Below, piece by piece: positions 1 to 6,000 of a stretch of 28,248 nt of DNA. The notes beneath the pieces are model-generated. The model did not search any database, was not told where the DNA came from, and saw nothing but the letters and a program-made list of their open reading frames with translations. The DNA is from an uncultured Bacteriovorax sp. Its GTDB lineage: Bacteria; Bdellovibrionota; Bacteriovoracia; Bacteriovoracales; Bacteriovoracaceae. A program made the translations under genes and the position numbers. The stretch lies in assembly GCA_946482295.1 (NCBI GenBank), contig CAMLRB010000015.1, forward strand, positions 1 to 28,248, given 5' to 3'. The first letter of the stretch is position 1. Each line of letters begins with the position of its first letter.

Positions 1-1260
1 TTTAATGTTGATAAAATTTTTATCGCTATACCTTCCGCTAATGGAGATGATGTCAAACGAATAGTGAGTTTTTGCAAAGAAACGGAAGCTGAGATTAAAA
101 TTCTTCCTAAGATGGATCAACTTTTATCAAATCGAGTTGAGTTGTCCCTATTGAGAAATTTAAATATTGAAGATTTGCTTGGGCGTGATCAGGTTCAGCT
201 AGAAACAGCTCATTTAAATTCAATGATTGCTGAAAAAGTAATACTTGTAACTGGAGCCGGTGGATCGATTGGAAGTGAGCTTTGTATGCAAATTGCAAAG
301 TTTAATCCAAAACTTATTATAATGGCCGATTATTGTGAACTCTTCATGTACGAATTAGAAATGAAGTTCAAAGAAGCATATCCTAATATTAATTTTTTCC
401 CCAAAATTCTTGATATTAGAAACGAAGTGAAAGTGGAAAAGATTTTCCAAGAATATAAGCCAGAGATTGTTTTTCATGCTGCCGCTTATAAACACGTGCC
501 AATGATGGAGTATAATCCGACAGAAGCCGTTGAAACGAATATAAAGGGAACTAAGATTGTAGCTGAGGCAAGTCTACGCCATGGTGCCGAAAAATTTATT
601 ATGATTTCAACCGATAAAGCGGTTAATCCTACAAATGTAATGGGGGCTTCGAAACGGGTCGCTGAAATGGTGATAACTTCGCTTTCGAAAAAAAGCAAAA
701 CAACGAAATTTATCTCAGTACGTTTTGGAAATGTGTTAGGAAGTAATGGCTCTGTTATTCCACTTTTCAGAAAACAAATCGAAGACAGGAAAGATATTAC
801 AGTCACACATCCAGATATAATTCGTTATTTCATGTCTATACCAGAAGCCTGCCAGCTCGTTCTTCAAGCAGGATCAATGGGCAATGGTGGAGAAATTTTT
901 GTTCTCGATATGGGAGAGCCAGTTAAGATAGTCGATCTTGCAAAAGAAATGATTCGCTTAGCTGGATTAACTTTGGATAGAGATATTAAAATTGTCTATT
1001 CTGGTCTGCGGCCAGGAGAAAAGCTTTATGAAGAGCTTTTTAGTGACAAAGAAGCCTATGAGTTCACTCATCATGGAAAGATCAGGAAAGCTCTTTTTAG
1101 AGAGTTGAATTCTTCTTTTGAATCCAGTTTAAATCGTTTGCTTGAAACAGAATCTCAGGTTCCTGAAACAATCGTTTATTTGATTAAAGATTTAGTCCCC
1201 GAGTTTACTCATTTCAGATTAAAAAAAGATGAGGATGTAGATTCATCTGTATCTAATTAA
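1..1260 (+). CDS. FlaA1/CapD-like nucleotide-sugar 4,6-dehydratase, C-terminal part (5' end outside window)
   Basis: The frame is open from base 1 (it begins FNVDKIFIAIPS), so the gene starts before the window. The GTG at 64 is only the first start-like codon, not the true start. About 419 residues are visible. An SDR domain carries the NAD-binding GAGGSIGSE motif (bases about 253-285), AAAYKHVPMMEYNP, and STDKAVNPTNVMGASKR, where Met stands in the usual catalytic Tyr position of MxxxK. RFGNVLGSNGSV and LRPGEKLYEELF follow. That Met-for-Tyr pattern is typical of the membrane-bound PglF/FlaA1/CapD type of UDP-GlcNAc 4,6-dehydratase. The residues before the SDR resemble the CoA-binding-like region that follows the membrane helices in long family members. 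Expected role: the first step towards deoxy-amino sugars for surface polysaccharide or glycan, at the inner membrane. The sugar substrate cannot be read from sequence. A DegT-type aminotransferase, a usual downstream enzyme, lies far away at 25023-26150. Confidence 0.9.
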   Translation, partial: FNVDKIFIAIPSANGDDVKRIVSFCKETEAEIKILPKMDQLLSNRVELSLLRNLNIEDLLGRDQVQLETAHLNSMIAEKVILVTGAGGSIGSELCMQIAKFNPKLIIMADYCELFMYELEMKFKEAYPNINFFPKILDIRNEVKVEKIFQEYKPEIVFHAAAYKHVPMMEYNPTEAVETNIKGTKIVAEASLRHGAEKFIMISTDKAVNPTNVMGASKRVAEMVITSLSKKSKTTKFISVRFGNVLGSNGSVIPLFRKQIEDRKDITVTHPDIIRYFMSIPEACQLVLQAGSMGNGGEIFVLDMGEPVKIVDLAKEMIRLAGLTLDRDIKIVYSGLRPGEKLYEELFSDKEAYEFTHHGKIRKALFRELNSSFESSLNRLLETESQVPETIVYLIKDLVPEFTHFRLKKDEDVDSSVSN

Positions 1261-1263
1261 AGT

Positions 1264-1818
1264 ATGAAAAAACTAATACTAGCTTCATTTTTTTTACTAC
1301 CCTTTACATCTTTCGCCCAAGCTGTAGCGGGAAGACTAACCATAACTCCAATCGTGGGTATTGAACGCGTTCAAAAAATTTATCCTACACCGCGAATGGA
1401 TACACGAACGATTTTCGGTGCACGTGCGATTTATAAATTTCCGATTTCTGCGCTCGAAGTGGAATACACGCATGCAGAAGACGATGAAAGAGTAGGTACT
1501 ACTCAGTATGAAGATTCTGAAGACAAACTTCGCGTGGGACTTCGCGGGAGTTTCAATGCTGGGAATTTCTTGAATTACGTCATCAGAGGTGGAGCTCAAG
1601 GACGAAAGAATGAACATACCGAAACCGTTAACGGAATAAGTTCGACTTCAGATACTTCTAGTAAAGTTCAGCCTTACGTGGGATCAGGTTTAGAAATAAA
1701 AATATTTCAGTATTTTTCACTCTCAGCGGACATTCTCGCAACCTATACTCCGACCGACGATCCTAATCTAAAAGACTACGAACTTCAGCCTTCGCTGGGC
1801 CTTAATTTGCGTTTTTAA
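1264..1818 (+). CDS. Small outer-membrane beta-barrel protein
   Basis: 184 residues. It begins with a clear Sec signal peptide (MKKLILASFFLLPFTSFAQA; cleavage probably after the AQA). The rest alternates polar and hydrophobic residues, rich in Gly and Tyr (ISALEVEYTHAE, VGLRGSFNAGNFLNYVIRGG), and ends LGLNLRF. A terminal Phe is the usual outer-membrane insertion signal. The length fits an 8-stranded barrel of the OmpW/OmpA-like or 'outer membrane beta-barrel protein' class. The start lies 3 bases after the stop of the dehydratase gene, so co-transcription is likely, although no strong Shine-Dalgarno is visible. The exact function is unknown. No terminator is evident downstream. Confidence 0.75.
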   Translation: MKKLILASFFLLPFTSFAQAVAGRLTITPIVGIERVQKIYPTPRMDTRTIFGARAIYKFPISALEVEYTHAEDDERVGTTQYEDSEDKLRVGLRGSFNAGNFLNYVIRGGAQGRKNEHTETVNGISSTSDTSSKVQPYVGSGLEIKIFQYFSLSADILATYTPTDDPNLKDYELQPSLGLNLRF

Positions 1819-1853
1819 TTAATTACACCACTGTGATTTCTTGAGCTTAACAA

Positions 1854-1907
1854 CCTCAGTGCTCACCTTAGATGTGCAACCTCCTTATTTTTAATAAAGC
1901 ACTGAGG
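1854..1907 (+). promoter_or_regulatory. Perfect 10-bp inverted repeat whose 3' arm covers a ribosome binding site
   Basis: CCTCAGTGCT (1854-1863) pairs exactly with AGCACTGAGG (1898-1907). The 3' arm runs into the GAGGAG Shine-Dalgarno (1904-1909) of the gene starting at 1915. A second element, CCTCCT at 1880-1885, could pair with AGGAG of the same Shine-Dalgarno, so two alternative pairings can be drawn. This looks like a translation-control leader, but no known riboswitch or thermometer class is recognised. Confidence 0.4.
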
Positions 1908-1914
1908 AGATGTT

Positions 1915-2292
1915 ATGATCAACGTAATAAGATTTACTGACGAACTAGAAAAGGCCGGCTTCACCCCTGAGCAGGCAAAAAAATCGGTGGATACCTGGAT
2001 GAGTCTAATTAACGATAATTTTGCAACCAAATCTGATTTCAGAGAATTTCAGCTTATTAACAAGAGTGATTTGCGAGATCTCCAAATCAGCATGCAAAAC
2101 GATAATCGCAACCTTCGATCTGAATTACAAAGTCAGATAAAAGATCTGCGTTCTGATTTGGAAGGACAAATTAAAGATCTTCGAAGAGAGATGCTTCAAA
2201 TACACTCAAATATTTTGATCAAGTTAAGTGCCGTTTTCGTGGCAACAATTACAATTGCTACTTCTATTATCGCCTTGATGATTAAGCAGTAA
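1915..2292 (+). CDS. DUF1640-like coiled-coil protein with C-terminal membrane anchor
   Basis: 125 residues with a good Shine-Dalgarno (GAGGAG, 5 bases before ATG). The N-terminus (RFTDELEKAGFTPEQAKKSV) matches the pattern of the DUF1640/CCDC90-like family, with 'aGFt..QA'. A long coiled coil follows at about residues 38-100, including an 11-residue repeat (LRSELQSQIKD then LRSDLEGQIKD, residues 68-89). One transmembrane helix lies at about residues 103-123 with only IKQ after it. Expected topology is a cytoplasmic coiled coil anchored in the inner membrane by its tail. In bacteria these are small proteins of unknown job, sometimes compared with the mitochondrial MCUR1/CCDC90 proteins. It stands alone, between a barrel gene and a lipoprotein gene, with a possibly structured leader. 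Confidence 0.65.
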   Translation: MINVIRFTDELEKAGFTPEQAKKSVDTWMSLINDNFATKSDFREFQLINKSDLRDLQISMQNDNRNLRSELQSQIKDLRSDLEGQIKDLRREMLQIHSNILIKLSAVFVATITIATSIIALMIKQ

Positions 2293-2344
2293 CATCCAAC
2301 TAAAACATAATATTCAGGATCTTTTATACTAGTGTCGATTGTAA

Positions 2345-2420
2345 CCAAGCACATGCTTCGGGTTCACTCTGCGACCGGCAGAAAGTATCATTTCAACAGC
2401 TTCTGCTTATGAGTGCTTGG
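2345..2420 (+). other. Potential structured leader RNA upstream of the lipoprotein gene
   Basis: The 206-base gap between the coiled-coil gene and the lipoprotein gene holds nested complementary segments. CCAAGCAC (2345-2352) pairs perfectly with GTGCTTGG (2413-2420). Inside, GCAGAA (2378-2383) pairs with TTCTGC (2401-2406). AAGCA/TGCTT around 2347-2358 offers a competing small hairpin. A TATACT at 2325-2330 could be a -10 element giving a start near 2337, but its -35 is poor. The structure could belong to a long 5' UTR or a small RNA. No known RNA family is recognised. Confidence 0.3.
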
Positions 2421-2498
2421 CATACTCACTGCACTTATACAGGACATACCACGGAATTGGTTGCCCAATAAAACTCAAAAATTTTAAGGAGCTTCAGG

Positions 2499-3635
2499 AT
2501 GAAGCATATTTCTACTATAAGGCGTTCGCGCCTAACACATGCAATTGCGTTTTCTTCTCTCGCTCTCTTTCAGGCCTGCGGTGGAGGTGGAGGAGAAGGT
2601 GTTCAGAGTGAATACGCAGCCCCCGCAATTGAACAAACAGTTGTCGCAGAAGTATCAGAATCAGTTGGTGCTTCGGTTGATGAATTTAAAAATAGCAATC
2701 AATTATTAAAGACTCGTGAACTTGTAAATGATGATTCTGTCGATCAATGTACGATGGAAAAAACAGGAACAAGTATGGATAAATTTGCTGATCAAATTAG
2801 TCATCACGTTTCATCAATGCTTGAGCCGACACCAGTGAGTGTTGGTGGCATTGGGGCGCTATACGGAGCACCTGTGAGTGATGAGGGTTATGATCCGTCA
2901 TCTTTAATGAGTCATCGTTTATGTGAAGTCACTCCAGCTTCTTTAAAGAAAACATTGAAGCAAGTTCCTTCATCAGCAACAATTGAAAAAATGAATAAGT
3001 TTACACAACAGATGAATGAGTTACGTGATCGTGCTCAACTTGGTGATGTAAACGCAAAAGCAGAATTACAGAAAAAATGGACTAAAGTTTTTAGTTGTCT
3101 TAGTTACTCTGAATCGCTGAACACTTCAGATACTGCAACTTCACGCTCTGTCTCCGGTCGATACGCTCCCGCAGACTATGAGAAACCATCGGGAGTTAAG
3201 TTTTATGAAGATAAACTTCAGCCACTCGTCTCGCGTTTAAACATTGGAATGTATCAGTTTACTCCTAACAGTGCAGGCAATGTGAGAACATGTTTAAAAG
3301 CATGGAACGCGATGAACTCTCAATCAACGAGCTGTAAAGTTTCAACATCTGGAACGCGTGCAGACTTGATTAAGATCTTGGGAAGCTCACAGCAAAGTTT
3401 CAATGCTTTCTGTGGAGTACACAAAGTGGTAGAGACTTTTGCTATACAAGCTTATACGAAAAACGCCTCTGCCACCCATCCCTCGAACAAAACGAGTAGT
3501 GGATTAAAAGCTCCAGCAGATCGTTGTGTAACTCCATACTTCTACGCTGGTTGGGCCTACAATCACTTTGGTCCCTTACAAAACTCGACTGGATCAAACT
3601 TAAAAGAACTACACCAATGTATAGAAGGTGCATAA
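2499..3635 (+). CDS. Cysteine-rich secreted lipoprotein of unknown function
   Basis: 378 residues. The AAGGAG Shine-Dalgarno at about 2488 supports the ATG at 2499. The N-terminus has positive residues (RRSR), a hydrophobic stretch and LALFQAC followed by GGGGG. Cys27 is therefore a likely lipidation site, although F-Q-A before it is a loose lipobox. The Gly run after Cys is typical of exported lipoproteins. The mature part has eight further cysteines (in QCTM, LCEV, SCLS, TCLK, SCKV, FCGV, RCVT and QCIE), enough for four disulfides, which suits a periplasmic or surface protein. No catalytic motif or known domain is recognised. It is followed after 23 bases by a small HTH gene. Confidence 0.7.
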   Translation: MKHISTIRRSRLTHAIAFSSLALFQACGGGGGEGVQSEYAAPAIEQTVVAEVSESVGASVDEFKNSNQLLKTRELVNDDSVDQCTMEKTGTSMDKFADQISHHVSSMLEPTPVSVGGIGALYGAPVSDEGYDPSSLMSHRLCEVTPASLKKTLKQVPSSATIEKMNKFTQQMNELRDRAQLGDVNAKAELQKKWTKVFSCLSYSESLNTSDTATSRSVSGRYAPADYEKPSGVKFYEDKLQPLVSRLNIGMYQFTPNSAGNVRTCLKAWNAMNSQSTSCKVSTSGTRADLIKILGSSQQSFNAFCGVHKVVETFAIQAYTKNASATHPSNKTSSGLKAPADRCVTPYFYAGWAYNHFGPLQNSTGSNLKELHQCIEGA

Positions 3636-3658
3636 TTTTCTAGGAAGGAAAAAGAAAT

Positions 3659-3964
3659 ATGAGACGAACGAAAACTCCCTCTTACTCTCAAAAAATCGAT
3701 AACCTTTATGGGCCCTTGAGCTTCGCTTGGATGATCAAGGCCCTTCGTGAATCTGCTAAACTTAGCAAAGCTGATATGTCTCAAAAATTGGGAATGACAT
3801 TAAAAGCGCTGGAAGATCTTGAATCCGGCGCACACATTCCTTCACCTCAACTCGTCCTGCACATTGGAAAAAAACTCGAGGCACTCGGTATTCCAACGGT
3901 TGGACTTATTCAATTAGCGGTGCGGGATGCTCGTTATCAGAAGAATGGGGTGATGCGGACTTAA
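3659..3964 (+). CDS. Small Xre/Cro-type helix-turn-helix protein
   Basis: 101 residues. AGGAAGG lies about 11 bases before the ATG. Residues about 24-76 form an HTH_3 domain: FAWMIKALRESAKLSKADMS, then QKLGMTLKALEDLESGAHIPSPQ, matching the usual 'R...glsq..la...g.....is..E.G...P' pattern. Basic residues precede it (MRRTK), and a short tail (QLAVRDARYQKNG) follows. It is probably a cytoplasmic DNA-binding regulator. It sits 23 bases downstream of the Cys-rich lipoprotein and probably shares its transcript. It could equally serve the downstream DUF4160/DUF2442 pair. Its target is unknown. Confidence 0.75.
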   Translation: MRRTKTPSYSQKIDNLYGPLSFAWMIKALRESAKLSKADMSQKLGMTLKALEDLESGAHIPSPQLVLHIGKKLEALGIPTVGLIQLAVRDARYQKNGVMRT

Positions 3965-4020
3965 TAATTCTAGGGCTTTAAAAATATATTTACTATTCTG
4001 TATTTGAACGGCATTTTAGC

Positions 4021-4254
4021 ATGCCAACTATTTACAGATTTGAAGGTTTAAGATTTTTCTTCTATAGTAACGAAGGCAATGAACCGCCTCATGTGCATGT
4101 CACCAGGGGGGATTGTGAATTGAAAATTTGGCTTCACAATTTAGTTATTGAGAATAATTATGGATTCAAGATATCAGAAAGAAGAATAATCTTGAAAATT
4201 GTAAAAAAACAGAAACATCAATTTCTTGAAAAATGGAATAAGTTTTATGAGTGA
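4021..4254 (+). CDS. DUF4160 domain protein
   Basis: 77 residues. The pattern MPTIYRFEGLRFFFYSNEG, EPPHVHVTRGD and a basic amphipathic end matches DUF4160, whose hallmark is a PPHVHV-type motif. Family members are almost always encoded with a DUF2442 partner, as here, and the pair is often discussed as a candidate toxin-antitoxin-like module. Activity has not been clearly established, as far as I know. The ATG has no good Shine-Dalgarno (GGCATTTTAGC precedes it), so the message may be near-leaderless. TACTAT at 3991-3996 is a possible -10. The gene overlaps the next one by 8 bases. Its AT-rich composition marks the start of the AT-rich block. Confidence 0.8.
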   Translation: MPTIYRFEGLRFFFYSNEGNEPPHVHVTRGDCELKIWLHNLVIENNYGFKISERRIILKIVKKQKHQFLEKWNKFYE

Positions 4255-4498
4255 AGCTTTTAGAAATTCCCAACCATCACTGCAAATACTTAAAGTTGAA
4301 ATCAACTCAGAATTTTTAACTGTTCACCTAAGTGACGAAAGAATTATTTCTGTACCCCTTAAAAAATTTCCGAAGTTGAATATAGCAATGAATTCAACAA
4401 ATGTTGATTTAGCGAGGCAATTCGTTGTCAGTCCTTCTGGCTATGGTATTCACTGGTCGGCACTTGATGAAGATATTTCTATTAAAGCATTTCTTTAG
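4247..4498 (+). CDS. DUF2442 domain protein
   Basis: 83 residues when started at the ATG at 4247, which overlaps the DUF4160 stop (ATGAGTGA) and implies translational coupling. A TTG 21 bases upstream is also in frame but less likely. The sequence LQILKVEINSEFLTVHLSDE, ISVPLKKFPKLNIA, and the end GYGIHWSALDEDISIKAFL is the characteristic DUF2442 pattern (G.GI.W..lDeDis...L). It is the usual partner of DUF4160, possibly its antitoxin or binding subunit (inference). It ends 10 bases from the convergent methyltransferase gene with no terminator hairpin visible between them. Confidence 0.8.
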   Translation: MSEAFRNSQPSLQILKVEINSEFLTVHLSDERIISVPLKKFPKLNIAMNSTNVDLARQFVVSPSGYGIHWSALDEDISIKAFL

Positions 4499-4508
4499 TC
4501 TCAAGTAA

Positions 4509-5051
4509 TTAAGTTCTATCTTTTAAAATTAAATCTTCACGTTTAGCTCTTAATAAGTATAAAGATGCAGATAAAATTAGTACACAGACGTTAAAAAGAT
4601 TAAAGTTTAAAACGATAATTGCGGTTTCTCCGATTACGTATCCCCAATAAGCTGGATGATTAACAATGGCGTATGGGCCAGTTGAAACTAGAAGTCGTTT
4701 TGATGGTGAAATTCCAAATGATTTTCCAAGACATAATAATGAATAGACAGACCAACTGTAAGAAACTACAACAATAATTCTTAAAATTCGTTCAGCCACA
4801 TCGCCTTCGATAAGTGCATTTCCAGAAACATAAGTAAGTGGCAAGAATGTAGATAAATAAGCGATTGCTGTAAAAAAAATGGTATCTTTTTTTACAGCTT
4901 TATCTCTATTCAAAAAAAGATAACTAATTATTAAAGCTCTTGCGAAAACAAAAATCCCCAAAAATTTATTAAAACGAAAATAGTGAATAAATTCAATTAT
5001 TCCTAAGCCTAGAAAAAATAATGAAGGTATCAAGGAGGTATTATTAAACAC
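4509..5051 (-). CDS. ICMT/PEMT-type integral membrane methyltransferase
   Basis: 180 residues from a GTG at 5051 that overlaps the stop of the small peptide gene, suggesting coupling. A longer frame runs back to a TTG at 5114 but is out of frame across the peptide gene and has no signal. Several transmembrane helices (SLFFLGLGIIEFIHYF, FVFARALIISYLFL, FFTAIAYLSTFLPL and others) precede the SAM-binding signature TGPYAIVNHPAYWGYVIGE (about residues 124-142). The terminal RAKREDLIL supplies the second conserved acidic group. This is the isoprenylcysteine carboxyl methyltransferase / phospholipid methyltransferase superfamily (also NnrU-like). It ends soon after the RxxED region, lacking the usual tail with Tyr and a terminal Pro motif. 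The substrate is unknown: lipid, small molecule or peptide are all possible. It is the last gene of the hydrolase-peptide-methyltransferase operon. Confidence 0.75.
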   Translation of the reverse strand: MFNNTSLIPSLFFLGLGIIEFIHYFRFNKFLGIFVFARALIISYLFLNRDKAVKKDTIFFTAIAYLSTFLPLTYVSGNALIEGDVAERILRIIVVVSYSWSVYSLLCLGKSFGISPSKRLLVSTGPYAIVNHPAYWGYVIGETAIIVLNFNLFNVCVLILSASLYLLRAKREDLILKDRT

Positions 5052-5166
5052 CTGGCCCTGAACCAACGTTAGACTTGCTAGATTCTGAGTTTTCAATTGG
5101 TTTCGGAGCTGCAACTACAGAGCAAATACCGAGAGCTAACAATAAGGTCGAAATAAGTATTTTCAT
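5044..5166 (-). CDS. 40-residue secreted peptide precursor
   Basis: A short open frame on the minus strand with an ideal GGAGG Shine-Dalgarno 7 bases before the ATG (CAT at 5164-5166), ending TAATAA. The start MKILISTLLLALGICSVVA is a textbook Sec signal peptide: a Lys, a hydrophobic core and VVA|A. Cleavage after residue 19 would leave 21 residues beginning APKPIENSES and ending VGSGPGV. The mature part is hydrophilic, rich in Ser, Gly and Pro, with no Cys. It lies 14 bases after the hydrolase stop, and its own stop overlaps the GTG start of the methyltransferase, so it is the middle gene of a three-gene operon. Likely a secreted peptide or peptide signal; a small periplasmic protein is the plain alternative. 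I recognise no family. Confidence 0.6.
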   Translation of the reverse strand: MKILISTLLLALGICSVVAAPKPIENSESSKSNVGSGPGV

Positions 5167-5180
5167 TGATTATCCTCCGC

Positions 5181-5990
5181 TTAAAGCTCGGATAATATTG
5201 CCGATTCGATTTCTTTGAAAGTTTTTTTAAACAACTCTGTATTTTCTATCCAAGGGAAGTGTGAATGGAGTGGAAGAGAGACAATCGTCTCTTTGGAATA
5301 TAGGTCCTCACATAAGACTGTAGGACATAACTTATCGAAATCTGAATTAACCATTAAAACATTTTTAATCTTTTGGTTGTGTTGGGAAAAGTAGTTAAAA
5401 AAGAACCTATTGCCCCATTCATAAAATTTCCAGTCGAAACCACAGTTATCTATTAAACTGTCGTATACGCTTTCGTGTTTCTTTAATGCATAGTATGGGC
5501 GCCAAGCTTTGAAGAGTTTTTTAAAGCTGTCATTGCTTTTATTCATTGAGTAATTTTTTTCTGCGATTTCAATTATAGATTTTTCTTCAGCTGTGAAATG
5601 TTCAGATTCTTTTTGAGCAATTTCGAAACAAGTTAGACTAGGAGAAGAGCAGAGCAGAATAACTTTGCAATTTCTCTTGAGCCTGATTGATTGTAATAAC
5701 ATTCCTGCAGATGAATGCCCAAGCAAAACTACATTCTCAAATCTATCGCAGAAATAATTAATATCTGCTTCAATATTCTCCAATACAAATTCATCTGCTA
5801 ATGAAGGATATTTGAAGAAATCAAAAGTGTGAATTGTACCTTGTAGGTCTATTTTTTCAAAAATTTCTGCAAGGTAATCCGAACTCATTCCTGGACCTCC
5901 AGGAATAAGTAACCAATTAATCTTGCTCCCCGAGATAATTTTATTTACTATTGAACCATTAGGCATTGAGATTTTCATAACAGGATTCAT
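5181..5990 (-). CDS. Alpha/beta hydrolase, prolyl-iminopeptidase-like (S33-type)
   Basis: 269 residues from the ATG at 5990 (AAGAG Shine-Dalgarno). A TTG at 6056 would extend it, but the good promoter at 6022-6049 lies inside that extension, which favours 5990. An oxyanion motif PGGPG (residues 30-34), as in proline iminopeptidases, is followed by a nucleophile elbow GHSSAG with Ser93 (Ala at the usual last Gly). Likely acid: Asp219 in NSDFDKLCP. Likely base: His244 in HSHFPWIE. No signal peptide is present, so it is cytoplasmic. Family members are aminopeptidases, esterases, amidases or lactone hydrolases. It is the first gene of the leftward operon with the secreted peptide and the methyltransferase, and it diverges from the solute-binding protein gene. 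I infer a role in making, trimming or degrading a small molecule or peptide signal. Confidence 0.8.
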   Translation of the reverse strand: MNPVMKISMPNGSIVNKIISGSKINWLLIPGGPGMSSDYLAEIFEKIDLQGTIHTFDFFKYPSLADEFVLENIEADINYFCDRFENVVLLGHSSAGMLLQSIRLKRNCKVILLCSSPSLTCFEIAQKESEHFTAEEKSIIEIAEKNYSMNKSNDSFKKLFKAWRPYYALKKHESVYDSLIDNCGFDWKFYEWGNRFFFNYFSQHNQKIKNVLMVNSDFDKLCPTVLCEDLYSKETIVSLPLHSHFPWIENTELFKKTFKEIESAILSEL

Positions 5991-6000
5991 TATTAGACTC

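Noticed and set aside
64..66. GTG as the start of the dehydratase gene
   Set aside because: The frame is open back to base 1 and homologues have a long N-terminal region, so the gene begins outside the window.
5052..5114. TTG 5114 start for the membrane methyltransferase
   Set aside because: It runs out of frame through the peptide gene, has no Shine-Dalgarno and adds no recognisable residues; the GTG at 5051 overlaps the peptide stop.
4509..5166. The secreted peptide as a prenylated, carboxyl-methylated pheromone substrate of the ICMT-like enzyme
   Set aside because: The mature peptide has no Cys, so the classical isoprenylcysteine chemistry cannot apply; the link remains only genomic.
5923..6000. 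TTG 5923 start for the solute-binding protein
   Set aside because: It lies within the opposite hydrolase gene, has no Shine-Dalgarno, and puts about 25 residues before a complete signal peptide.
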